Assembly (NCBI RefSeq): GCF_007993735.1
Contig: NZ_CP042453.1
Span: 1,178,001-1,242,000, forward strand
DNA: 64,000 nt
Direction: 5' to 3'
Source of the DNA: Arenimonas daejeonensis
GTDB lineage: Bacteria > Pseudomonadota > Gammaproteobacteria > Xanthomonadales > Xanthomonadaceae
The stretch's first letter is position 1, and each line of letters opens with the position of its first letter. The notes beneath the pieces were generated by a model. It was not told the origin of the DNA and ran no database searches. It worked only from the letters and a program-made list of their open reading frames with translations. Shown here piece after piece: positions 8,149 to 19,638 of the stretch. The position numbers and the translations under genes are program-made.

Positions 8149-11100
8149 GTGAAGGACCAGGACTCGCCGCCGCTGGACTCCGCTGCCGCCACCAAGGCGC
8201 TTCGGGACGCCGTGCGCCAGGAAGCGCATGAAGAGGACCTTGCGCGCATGCGCGAGGCGCTGGCGGAGAAGGCGCACCATGTCGGGCTGCATGAAAACAG
8301 CGTGGTGCGCCAGATCGGCGCCATGCAGGTGGATGCCCTGCGCTCCTGGCGGGGCTGGGTCTCGTTGCCTTCGCGCCTGCTCCGGCTGGCCCGCACGGTC
8401 CGGCGCGGGCCGGGTCCCGGTCACATTCCGGATGCCGAGCTGGAAGCCCAGGCGGAGGCGGCCCTGGCCATCTACAACGCCGGTGGGTTCGTGGCGGCGG
8501 ATGCGAAGGTCAGCGGCACGTTCCTGAGCGTCGAGCAGCGCGCGCGCGTCTACACCGAACTCGCCAAGCGGGTCTTTCCGATTTCACCGCGCGACGCCTG
8601 CCGGTTCGGCCAGGTGGCCGAAACCCTGGAGCCGAAGCCGTACCGGACGCTCTGGCTGGCCTACATGCGCTTCGATGCAGGCGAACTGGACGAGGCCCTG
8701 GCCACGCTGGACAGGCTGCCCGTCGAACATCCGCTCACCGACGAAGAGAAGGAACGGACGACGCAACTGCGCGGGCTCGTGCGCTTGCGGCACCGTCTTC
8801 CCGTGATCCCGCCGCGTGCGCCGGTGGCGGCACGGGATCGCAAGGGCGTGCTGTATGTCGCCGCCAGTGCGCTGCCCCATCACGTCTCCGGGTATACGTT
8901 GCGCACGCAGGAGCTGCTTTCCGCGCTGCGCGGGCAGGGTGTCGAACTGGCCTGCCTGACCCGGCCCGGCTATCCCGCCGATCGTCCGGACCGGGCCGCG
9001 GAGCCGGTCGATCCGACGACCGTGGACGGCATCGAATACCTGAGGGCGCCCGGAAACCGCCAGCTCAATGCGCCCGACGAATACATGGCGCGTGCGGCCG
9101 ACGCCATCGAGAAGGTCGTTCGCGAACGTGGCGTTGCCATCGTCCACGCCGCTTCGAACTACGAAAACGCATTGCCCGCCCTGATCGCGGCGAGGAGGGC
9201 GGGACTGCCCTTCGTCTATGAAGTTCGCGGCCTGTGGGAGTTCACCAACGCCAGCCGCCTGCCGGGTTACGAGCAGCAGGAGCGCTTCGCGCTGGAGCGT
9301 GACCTGGAAACGCTGGTCGCGCGCAGTGCGGACCATGTGCTGGCCATAAACGAGGACCTGGCGGCGGAGCTGCGCCGGCGCGGCGTGCCGGCGGAACGTA
9401 TCTCGTTGGCGCGCAATGGCGCCTATGCGGTCGATCGTCCCGATCCCGATCCGGAACTGCGGCGCACGCTGGACATCCCCGACGGCGCGTTCGTGGTCGG
9501 CTTTGCAGGCACGCTGACGCGATACGAAGGCCTGGATGACCTGTTGCGTGCGGTGGCCCGCCTGGGCTCCGACGGCAGGCAGGTGCACGCTTTGCTCGTC
9601 GGCACCGGGGAAGCCTGGGCCGGGCTCGAGCAGCTCGCCCAAGAACTGGAGATTTCCTCGCGGGTGCATTTTGCCGGCCGGGTCGCCCCTGCCGACGTCC
9701 GGGCGCACCTGGCGCTGTGCGATTGCGTTGCGTTGCCGCGCAAGCCCTTGCGTGTCTGCGAACTGGTCGCGCCGCTCAAGCCGGTCGAGGCGATGGCCAT
9801 GGGCCTGCCGCTGGTGGTGTCCAATGTCGCGCCGCTGCGCCGTCTCGTCGAGGACGGCCGCACGGGCCGGGTGCACGCTGCCGGCGATCCGGACGCGCTC
9901 GCCAGATGCCTGGCCGACTTGGCTGCCAACCCCGAAGCGACCCGGCGGATGGGCGAAGCGGCGCGCCGCGTGGTCGAAGCCGAGTTCGGATGGGACCTGG
10001 TGGCAACCGACGTCGCGGCGGTCTATCGGGTCCTGGAAGATGGCACGACCGTGACATCGGCCTCCTCGGCGTCGACCGTTACCAGCACATCGCCGCGTGT
10101 CGGGCTTGCAGGTGGGCTTCGTTCGCTCAGGGTCGCCACGATCATGGACGAGTTCACGCAGGCCTGCTTCGAGCCGGAATGCCAACTCACGGCGCTGCGG
10201 ATCGCCGACTGGCGGACGCAGATGGACGAATGCCAGCCGCACTTGTTGCTGGTGGAGTCCGCCTGGAAGGGCCACCGCATGGAGTGGGCCAAGAAGGTCC
10301 CGCAATGCAGCCACGAGCTGCGCGAGCTGGTGGCCTACTGCCGGTCGCGCGGCATACCCACGGCGTTCTGGAACAAGGAGGACCCGGTCCACTACGCGCT
10401 GTTCCTGCGCGCGGCGGCGCTGTTCGACGTCGTATTCACCACGGACATGGACCGCATCAAGTCCTACCGCGAGGACCTCGGCCATTCCCGCGTCCACCTG
10501 CTGCCATTCGCCGCGCAGCCCCGCGCGCACAACCCGGTGGAGAAGTACGACCGCAAGGATGCATTCTGCTTCGCCGGCTCGTACTACGTGAAATATCCGG
10601 AGCGGCGCGCCGACTTCGACATGCTTATGGAAGCCGCCGCCGATTTCCGGACGGTTGACATCTTCGACCGCAACCACGGCTCCGACGACCCGGGGTTGAC
10701 CTTCCCCGAGCACTACCGGCCCCTGATCCAGGGCTCGCTGCCGTTCTCGGAGATCGACAGGGCCTACAAGGGATACCGTTACGCGATCACGATCAACACG
10801 GTCAAGCAGTCGCAGAGCATGTTCGCTCGTCGCGCCTTCGAACTGCTGGCATGCAACACGTTCACGATCAGCAACTATTCCCGCGGACTGCGGACCATGC
10901 TGGGAGAGCTGGTGCCCTCGGCGGGCGACGGCAGCCACATGCGGGAACTGCTCGCGGGCCTGCTGGCGGACCAGCAGAAGCTGCGCAGATTCCGCCTGGC
11001 GGGCCTGCGCAAGGTGCTCTCGGAGCATACCTATGCGCATCGCCTGTCCTGGTTGGCAAGCCGGACTTTGGGTGAGCCGGTAGAAGCGGATCGCGCACGT

Positions 11101-14100
11101 GTGCTCGTGCTGGTCCAGGCGGCCGACCAGGCCGCCGTGGACGCGGCCATCCTGGCGTTCGACGCGCAGCAGTGGCCCGAAAAACACCTGTTGCTTGTCG
11201 CAGCCGCGGGTCTGGTGCCGGACGTCCCGCTTGGACGTCGTGACCTTTCGCTTATTGGCGCGGATGAGGCCAGGCGAATCGACCCTGGGGTCGCCTGGCC
11301 CGAGCACTGGATCGCCCGTCTCGACGAGCGTGACCACCATGGGCCGAACTACCTGACCGATCTCGCGCTGGCGACTTCGTTCTCACGGGCTGCCGCGCTG
11401 GTGAAGGCGGCGTTCTATCGCCTGGAGGACGGGGTCCCCGTGCTGATCGACGATGGCCAACAGTACCGGCCTGCCAGCGGAGGCAGCTTGCGCCGTGCGC
11501 TGGTGCGCAGCGAGGCGCTGGCGGGCCGGATGCTCTCCGAGTTGCTCGACGGGGATGCTGCGATCGGTGCCGTCGAAACGCTTGCGATCGACGAGTTCAA
11601 CTACTGCGAAGGTGGCGCGGGCGCGAACATCGACGCCGGAGTGCACGATCTGGCACTGGACACGGGCATGTCCATGGACGAGGTGCTGATGCGTGGTGAG
11701 ACGCGCTTCGCCAGCGCGACGCCCGTGGCCAAGCGGGAGGACCGGGATGATTCCGAGGCGGAATACCTCCGCATCCTGTTCCCCCCCGTCGAGCCATGCC
11801 GAGGACAAGCTCAGGGTGCTCCACGCGGGCGACCACGTCCAGCTCAGTTCGCGGCTGGATGACGGCAAGCATGGTTACGTCTATGCCGCCCGCATGTTCC
11901 GCGCCGATGAGCTGGCCGAGGACGGTGCCGTGCGCTTCCACCTGCGCACTTCGGCCGGGCTGTATGTAAACGTCGCACTGGTTTTCCTCAACTCCGCGAA
12001 AGAAAAAATCTCGCACGCCATCGTCTCCTCCGACACGAACCAGGCGATACCGATGCCTGCCGGGACCGAGTGGATACGATTGGGGCTGCGGGTGATCGGT
12101 TCGGGTGACACCGACGTACTGGCCCTGGTCCGTGGCGCGGTTTCTCCCCGCCTGGACCAGATCACCGGCCTCGGCAGGGCGCTGCTCCTGACCAAGGACT
12201 ACCCTCGTTACGACAATCTGTATCGCTACGGCTTCGTGCATCGTCGTGTACTGGCCTACGGGCAGGCCGGAACCCGCGTTGACGTGTTCCGCTTCAGCAG
12301 CCAGGCGCTCGAGTTTTCGGAGTTCCAGGGCATCGACGTGGTGGCCGGGCAGTCCGAGCACCTGTCGATGCTGGTCAGGGCAACCACTACCGGTGCCTGC
12401 TCGTGCATGCCATGGACCCGCAGATGTGGGAGGCAGTGAAGCCGCTGCTGGACAATGTCAGGGTGATCGTCTGGGTGCATGGTGCCGAGATCCAACCCTG
12501 GTACCGGCGGAGTTTCAACTTCGCCGATGCCGCGCAGATGGAGCGAGCCCGATGCGCCAGCGAACTCCGGCGCCGGATGTGGCTGGAAGTGCTCGCGCAC
12601 CCGCATCCGAACCTGCGCCTGGTGTTCGTCTCCAGGCACTTGGCCCACGAGGCCGTACGCGATCTCGGGGTGGACGTTCCGTTGCGGCAGCTGGCGGTCA
12701 TCCCCAATTTCGTGGACGGCGAGCTGTTCCGCTACCGGCCGAAAACCGCGGAGCATCGGCGCAAGATCCTGTCCATCCGGCCTTTTGCTTCCGCCGCCTA
12801 CGGCAACGACATGACGGTGGCCGCCATCGTCGAACTGTCGCGCGTACCCTGCTTCAGGGAGCTGGAGTTCCGTATCATCGGCGACGGGCGCCTGTTCGAA
12901 GAGACGGTGGCGCCCTTGCGCGCCTTCCCCAATGTCACGCTGGAGCAACGTTTCCTGTCCCAACAGGAGATCGCCGAACTGCATTCTGAATACGGCGTGT
13001 TCCTGGTTCCGTCCCGCATGGACAGCCAGGGAGTGTCCCGTGACGAGGCGATGGCATCGGGGCTCGTGCCGGTGACCAACGCGGTGGCTGCCATCCCGGA
13101 GTTCGTGGACGGCAGTTGCGCATGGTTGGCCGCCCCCGAGGATGCCCATGGCCTGGCCATGGGCATCCTTACCCTTTATCGCGAGCCCGAGCGTTATTTG
13201 GCGATGTCCGCCGCTGCATCGGAGCAGGCGCGCCGCCTTTCGGGTGCCGAGGCCACCATCAATCGGGAACTTGTGCTCATCGGCGGTGCTTCCGTGCCGG
13301 CGCCGGCGCTGGATCCCGGTCCTGTCATGCGCCGCCTGGCCATCTATGGCGACGTGAACATGAACATCACCGATGGCTCGGCGATCTGGGCGGCTTCGTT
13401 GGCCCAGGTATTGGCCGGGCAGCCGGGAGTCAGCGCCACACTTTACCTCAAGGCGAGGGTGCACTCCCCGCGCATCATCGCGCCCCTGTTGCCGATCGAA
13501 TCCTTGCGGGTGGCGGAACCCGACATCGAGGTCCGCCAGACGCTGTCCCCGCGCGAGGCGCTGGACTGGATGGAGGCCGACGATGCCACCCACGCGTACG
13601 ACGCCATCGTGCTGCGTGGGTTCGAACTGTGCCGGTGCGCGTCGGAACGACCGGCATTGGCGGGACGCTTGTGGGTCTATATCACCGACCTGCCGCAGCG
13701 CGAGGAACTGGTGGATGGCGACACGCTGGCCACGTTGCGCACCATCGCCGCCGCTGCAGCAGTGGTTCTGTGCCAGACGCCGCAGTTCCGCGACTACCTC
13801 GAGCACCTGCTGCCGGAAGTCGTGGGCAAGACCCGGCTGCTGCCGCCGATGGTCCCGGCCCTGGCGCCGCCAGCGGCCGACATACAGAGATCCGGATCCA
13901 CGCCATTGCTCGTCGCCTACGCCGGCAAGTTCGCGCCGCTGTGGGGCGTGCGCGAACTGTTCTCCGCGCACCGGAAGCTGCGCGACGAGGGCCTGGACCT
14001 GCAGCTGCATGCCTACGGCGACAAGATCCACAACCCGCCGGACGACCCGGCCTTCCGGGACACGGTGAAGGCGGCGCTGACGGAACAGCCGGGCGTGACC

Positions 14101-14484
14101 TGGCATGGCGCGATGGAGCGCGAGCCGTTGCTGGCGGCCTTGTCCGGCATGCATGTCGGATGGGCGTGGCGACACCCCGATCTGGAAGCGCACACGCACG
14201 AACTTTCCACGAAGGTGCTGGAGTACGCGCTGTGCGGCATACCGCCGATCCTCGCGGGCAACGCGCTGAATCGTGACGTGTTCGGCGCGGACTACCCGCT
14301 TTATGCCGACACCGAAAACGAAGCGCTTGAGCTGTTGCGCCGCTTGGCGCGCGACCCGGCATTGCTGCAGCGGGCCCGCGACGGGCTGCGAGAAGTGACG
14401 ACCCGGTTCACCTTCTCCGGGGTGCGGGCCGCCCTGGCTGCCCAGGGGTTGTTGCCCGGGGTGCCGGAAGCGGCCGGGCGATGA
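8149..14484 (+). CDS. Giant multidomain glycosyltransferase, about 2111 aa (two frameshifts)
   Basis: Three consecutive open stretches join into one protein if one C is removed from the C7 run at 11781-11787 and one G is added at 12378-12380. Approximate domains: helical N-terminus 1-230; GT4 domain 235-630 (SGYTLRTQELLSALR, LKPVEAMAMGLPLVVSN); CgeB-like domain 655-980 (AFWNKEDPVHY, FAGSYYVKYPERR, RRAFELLACNTF); degenerate GT2-like domain 980-1215 (WIARLDERDHHGPNYL); beta-sandwich 1217-1335; second GT4 1340-1720 (HGAEIQPWYRRSF, VPSRMDSQGVSRDEAMASG); third GT4 1725-2110. It probably builds several linkages of the repeat unit. GTG 8149 opens the long frame; ATG 8120 overlaps the wecC stop and may be the true start with one more indel. 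The 3' end overlaps the heparinase ATG. Confidence 0.75.
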
Positions 14485-17034
14485 CTTCGCCCGACCCGAC
14501 CGCCGGCAAGGTGCTCGAGGCGCTGCGTGCCCGGATCATGTCCATCCGCGCCAACCCCGCGGCGGCCAGGGCCGGGCGGCGCCTGCTGGCGGACGGCGTC
14601 TACCAGTTCCGCGGATTCCCCCGCCAAGGTGGATCTGCTGGCCGACTGGCGGGCGAATCCCTTCGGGCATCGCAGTTGGCAGTGGCACACCGCATCGTTC
14701 AACTTCATGCCCTGGCTGATCGCACTGGACGCCGCCGGAGAACCGGCGGCGATGCGCCGGGCGCTGGAGGCGGTGAGGTCCTGGTCGGCCGCCTTCCCGA
14801 CCGCGGACAGCGATTACGAGTTCGCGTGGCACGACCATGCCACTTCCACGCGGGCACTCAATGTCCTCTGGCTGTTGTGCCACCTGCGCATGGACGGGCG
14901 AGAGCCGGAAGCACAGCAGATGCTGGAGTCGTTCCTGTCGCGGCACGCCGAACGCCTGATGGAAGAGGGCATGTACTCGAGGCATACCAACCACGGCATC
15001 GACCAGTCGCGCGTGCTCGCGCTGCTGGGCGCGAGCCTTGCGAACGGAGCGGAATGGCGGGCCAGGGCGATGACGCGGCTGGCGGACGAACTGGCCTTCG
15101 CATTCGGGCCCGACGGCGTGCATGTCGAGAACAGCCCGACATATCACCAGTTCGTCAGCAACCTGTTCACCGAAGTGGCGGCGAGTTTCGATCGAGACCA
15201 GCTTGGTCCGCTCGGAGCCTCGCTGGACGAGGTGCTGCCACGCGCGCTCGACTACATGGCCTGGATCGTGCGCCCGGACGGATTGATGCCGACGCTCGGT
15301 GATTCCGAACAGCGCCGGGCAAACAACGTCTACCGCAGCCTTGAAGGCACGCCAGGGCACGCCCGGCTGGACTGGGTGCTCAGCGGTGGCAACGAAGGTG
15401 AAAAACCCGCGGGATGGGTACGGGCCTTCGAGGCCGGCGGTTACCTGGTGGCACGCAGCGACTGGTCGGCGGCGGATGCGCCCGCCGATGCATTCCACAT
15501 GGTGCTCCGGTGTGGCTTCCGTTCCGGCTACCACCGTCACGACGACGACCTGTCGATCTGCCTGTACTGGGGCGGTGACTGGCTGCTGGACCCGGGCATG
15601 CACAACTATGTCGAGGAGTCGCCGGTGCGCCGGTACCTGCGTTCGAAGTGGGCGCACAACGTTCCCGTTCCCGAAGGGTTCGGGCCCGACTGGTCGCGCC
15701 CGGCCTCGAATGCAGACGGCGGGCTGAAGCTGGTAGCCGGTGACGATGACCGTGCGCGGGCCGAGGCCTGGACCGCATCCTATCCGGGGATGTCGGCGCG
15801 CCGTTGCCTGGATATCGACCTGGCGGCGCGCCGGTTCGAGGTCGAGGACCGGCTGGAGTCGGCCTCGGCAACGGGCGGGCAGCACCTCTTCAAATCACTG
15901 TGGCACCTGCCGGCGGACAAGCAGGTGTCCATCGGCGACCGGCAGGTGCGCATCCTGGATGTGGTCCAGGGGCGTGAGCTGCGCATCGACGTGCTGGAGG
16001 GCGACTGCGAGCGGATCGTACTGGAAGACCCCGGCATCGAGGGCCAGCAGGGCGCGGTCGCCTCGCGCGAAGTCAACTCGCTGGAACCGGCGCAGGTATT
16101 GTCCTTCCAGTTCCGCGGCGCCGTGCTGCACTCGCGGCTCGGATTCCGAATGATCGACCATCGTGCTGACCAGCGCCTGGGAGGCAGCGACCCCGGGCGC
16201 GCCCTGTTCGAGAGTTATTGCCGCGAGCCTGCCCAATGGTGGCCTCCACTGGCCAAACGCGGCATGGAACGGATCTGCAAAAGCCGGGATGCGCACCTGC
16301 AGCGCCTTGGACTGGACGCGGCCGGCCTGGCGGAAGAACTGTACGCCACCGCCGTGCTGCGAAAACGCAAGCGGCGGCCGACCATCTACCTCACCGGGCT
16401 CGGCGGCGCCGCGGCGGCACGGCTGGAAACCCTGCTGGTGCAAGGCGCGGGCATGATCGGTGCCGGTTGGACGCAGATGCCCGCGCCGCTGGTGAAACGG
16501 GTCATGGCGCTCGATGCCAGGCACCGGGCGATCATCGTTGATGCCATCCATCTCCTGAACTCGCAGGCGGAGCCGACGGATGTCCTGCATGCCAGTGCCG
16601 TCAGCACCGAAGCGATCGTGCAGGCCGACCTGTATTTCACTCCCGAGCCGGGTTGCGTGAAGGTGCTGCTGTGCGGCGATCCGGTGCTGTACTGCCTGAG
16701 CCAGTCTGCGGCCGGTGTGCAGGTCCCGTCAGGCAAGGAACTTGAACACGCCGTCGCCCGGGCCGAGCGCGCCTTGCGCTGGTCCCAGCGCCAGCAGTTC
16801 GACCTCGGTTACACGCCTCAGCAGGTGCTCGACGCGCCGGGTGAGGTGGTGGCCGCCATCTGCCGCGCCAGCGGCACGCCGCTCGACACGGATCGTCTCG
16901 AGAGAGCGCTGCGACGACAGGCCAGGCATGCCAGCGCGGCAGGCATTGCCAGCCGCAGCGATTTCCCGGCAGCGCTGGTCAGCCGCCTGGAGGATCGGTT
17001 CGCGCCATTCGCCGGCCTCTGGCCGCGCGACTGA
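14481..17034 (+). CDS. Heparinase II/III-family protein with C-terminal sulfotransferase-like domain (one-base frameshift)
   Basis: ATG 14481 overlaps the stop of the giant glycosyltransferase (ATGA). The first 45 codons are in another frame from the rest; removing one C from CCCCC at 14618-14622 gives 850 aa. Residues 50-300 are alpha-helical (SRHTNHGIDQSR, ENSPTYHQFVSNLF), followed by the heparinase beta-sheet domain with GYHRHDDDLSICLYWGGDW and KWAHNVPVP. From about residue 620 comes a different domain, TIYLTGLGGAAAARLETLL then VLLCGDPVLYCLSQS; these resemble the 5'-phosphosulfate loop and 3'-phosphate motif of sulfotransferases, though degenerate. Heparinase-fold proteins cleave uronate polysaccharides; here a biosynthetic trimming or modification role is likely. 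The same pair is encoded separately at 28162-31454. Confidence 0.75.
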
Positions 17035-17060
17035 AGCGGATCACGGGAGCCTTTGCACGC

Positions 17061-18212
17061 ATGGACCAGCTGAATTCGCATGTCCTCGCCGGCCTCGGGC
17101 TGCTGGCGGTCGTATCGTTACTGGCCGTTCCCAGGGAAGGCCGTGTCGGCACGACGCTTGCCACTTTTGTCGTCGGGCTGGTGCTTGTGTTGGCCGGCAT
17201 ACGCTGGACCAGCAACGAGGCAGGATATTTTCCCTTGACCCACGCACTACGGCTCGTCGCCGGGGCGGAGCGCGAACTGAAGGCGGCAATCGCAGATCCG
17301 GCCGTCAGTCGGATACTTCTGTTCGAGGGCAGCAGCTACAGTGCCCGCGGCCTGGATGGCCATCTGATAGCCCGCGAGTTCAGCGAGCAGACCGGGGTCG
17401 GAACCGCATCGGTGCAATTGACCCTGGACGGCTCCAATCACTTCGAACGGTACTGGATGTTGTCCATCGTCATCAGCCGTCTGGACCAGGCGGCGCAACG
17501 CGAGGCGCTGCGCCGCAAGGAACTCGTGCTGATGATGGAGATACAGAGTCGCTACGACCTGGACCCGCTGAACAACTTCACGCGCAACGAGCGCACCTAC
17601 CGAACCTACGCTTACATGGGGCCGGGGAATGCACTGGCGGCGCTACATTCGCTGGCGTTGAACGGTACGGGTAAGCCGGCGACGGCCCTGGCGGTCCTGG
17701 AGCACGTCGCGATCAACATGTCATCGCTCGGCGGGTTCCGGCGCATGAGCAGAATCGACGGACTCCGCGTGAGCCCGGGCTATCTGCCACTGGACGGTTC
17801 CAAGGCCGGATACCGCTACAAAAAGGGCCCACGGGTGCAAGCGGCACTGAGGCATGTCGCCGCGTGGCGCAGAGAGGACCGGCTGGTCGCCAGGGCGGGC
17901 AAGGAGCTGGCGTGGATCGGACCGGTGCGTGTTGCCCGGTTCGATGAACTGCTGGATGGAATGCTCGACCGCAGGATGTTCTATGCCGTCGCCAGCGCCG
18001 ATCCGGCCGATGTCTACCATGTCGCCACATTCTGCGCGGTTCGCCAGGACGGAGCCTGTCTGGACTACGAGGACGCCGGGCTGATGTCCAGTCTGGACGG
18101 GTCCGCCTACTGGAACGATGACCGGCACCTCACCCGTGCCGGCGCCAGGGTGTTCAGCCATTGGTTCGCCGGCCGTCTCGCCGCCGGCTTCGGGGCGGAG
18201 TCGGCACGATGA
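17061..18212 (+). CDS. Membrane-anchored SGNH-like protein of an O-acetylation system
   Basis: 383 aa, with two hydrophobic segments in the first 65 residues and a periplasmic body. ILLFEGSSYSARG (about residue 90) occupies the place of the GDS block of SGNH hydrolases, and YWNDDRHLTRAGARVFSHWF near the C-terminus gives the Asp-His block. Proteins of this architecture act with an MBOAT acyltransferase to O-acetylate exported polysaccharides, and the MBOAT gene follows with an ATGA overlap (18209-18212). The Ser-Asp-His reading is from motif position only; overall similarity to AlgX/AlgJ is not obvious. ATG 17061 is the first start after the preceding stop. Confidence 0.65.
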   Translation: MDQLNSHVLAGLGLLAVVSLLAVPREGRVGTTLATFVVGLVLVLAGIRWTSNEAGYFPLTHALRLVAGAERELKAAIADPAVSRILLFEGSSYSARGLDGHLIAREFSEQTGVGTASVQLTLDGSNHFERYWMLSIVISRLDQAAQREALRRKELVLMMEIQSRYDLDPLNNFTRNERTYRTYAYMGPGNALAALHSLALNGTGKPATALAVLEHVAINMSSLGGFRRMSRIDGLRVSPGYLPLDGSKAGYRYKKGPRVQAALRHVAAWRREDRLVARAGKELAWIGPVRVARFDELLDGMLDRRMFYAVASADPADVYHVATFCAVRQDGACLDYEDAGLMSSLDGSAYWNDDRHLTRAGARVFSHWFAGRLAAGFGAESAR

Positions 18213-19629
18213 TCTTCACCTCGGGTGCGTTCCTGCTTTTCTACGTGGTCGTTTTTTCTGTTTACTGGCTGATGCGCGGGCGCATCGCCCAGAACGGATT
18301 CCTGCTGGCCGCCAGCCAGCTGTTCTACGGTTGGTGGGACTGGCGCTTCCTGGGCCTGATGTGGGTGGTCATCCTGGTATGCCATTTCGCGGCGATGCTG
18401 ATCGAGGCCAGGTGGCGGCCACGCCTGGTGATGGTGGTGGCGATCACGGCCCTGCTGGCCATCCTGTCGGCGTTCAAGTACTTCAACTTCTTCGCCGGGT
18501 CGCTGCAGGCGCTGGCGTCATTCGCCGGCGTGCACCTGTCCGTTGCCACCCTGACGATCATCCTTCCGGTCGGCATCAGCTTCTTCGTCTTCGAGGCGAT
18601 CTGTTACGTCGTGGACGTCTGGCGCCGTGACATCCGCGCCGACCGCAGCCTGGCGAACACGGCGCTGTACATCTCGTTTTTCCCGAAGATGATGGCCGGC
18701 CCTATCATCCGCGCCTCGGACTTTTTCCCGCAACTCCAGCAGGCAAGGATCCTGACGGCCCGCGACCTGCTGGCGGGGCTGAAGCTGTTCCTGATCGGGT
18801 TCATCTACAAGGCGGTGTTCTCGGACAACATCTCGCCGTTCGTGGACGGCGTCTATGCTTCGGTGGCCGGGCACGACAACCACAGCCTGGTGATGGCCAC
18901 CCTGGGGTTCTATGCCCAGATCTACTTCGATTTCTGCGGCTACTCGCTGATGGCCATCGGCATCGCCCGCACCTGGGCATCCACCTGCCCAGGAACTTCA
19001 ACTTCCCCTACATCGCAACCAACATCACCGACTTCTGGCGCCGGTGGCACATCTCGCTGTCCACCTGGCTGCGCGACTACCTGTACATCCCGCTGGGCGG
19101 AAGCCGGGGCGGGGAGGTCTAGCGCCAACGCAACCTGATGCTGACCATGCTGCTGGGCGGGTTGTGGCACGGCGCGAGCTGGAACTTCGTGTTCTGGGGC
19201 GGCCTGCATGGCGCCGCGCTCGTGGCACACAAGGAGTTCGCCCGGATCACCCGCGACTGGCCGCGTTCGGCGCTGGCCATGGCCGCCTGGGTCCTGTGTG
19301 CCTGGGCGCTGACCCAGTCCTTCGTGCTGCTGGCCTGGGTGCCGTTCCGGGCCCAGGACTTCGGTGACTCGCTGCAGGTGTTCGCGGCGTTCAGCGGCCT
19401 GCGCGCCGATGCGTGGCTGGCGCGCGCGGACGTCCCTTATTTCGCCTTGCTGGCCCCGTTGCTGCTGGACACGCTCGTGCTCGGGATCCAGTCGGACCGG
19501 CGGTGGTTCGCGTCCCGCGTGCCCGCGCTGCCGGCCTGGGCCATGGCCCTCGGGGCCGGTGCCGCGGCCGCGGTCCTGATCATGGTGATGTCGCTGGAAG
19601 TGAGCAACTTCATCTACTTCCAGTTCTGA
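18209..19629 (+). CDS. algI: MBOAT O-acyltransferase, AlgI-like (frameshift and in-frame TAG)
   Basis: Multi-spanning membrane O-acyltransferase, 473 aa after repair. It begins [20 protein letters not shown], and contains [20 protein letters not shown], then [18 protein letters not shown], and the catalytic-His block [18 protein letters not shown]. It would pass acetyl groups across the membrane to the SGNH partner upstream. Two lesions are present: a one-base loss near 18971-18973 (frame resumes [20 protein letters not shown]) and a TAG at 19120-19122 inside the conserved loop [14 protein letters not shown], where relatives usually have an aromatic residue, so TGG to TAG is plausible. Either the gene is decaying or both are sequence errors. 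It converges with the next gene. Confidence 0.75.
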
Positions 19630-19638
19630 GCCGCCGGG

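Noticed and set aside
8584-11340. Long minus-strand open frame of 918 codons
   Set aside because: It lies wholly opposite the giant glycosyltransferase, whose sequence has clear family motifs. Long antisense frames are common in GC-rich DNA.
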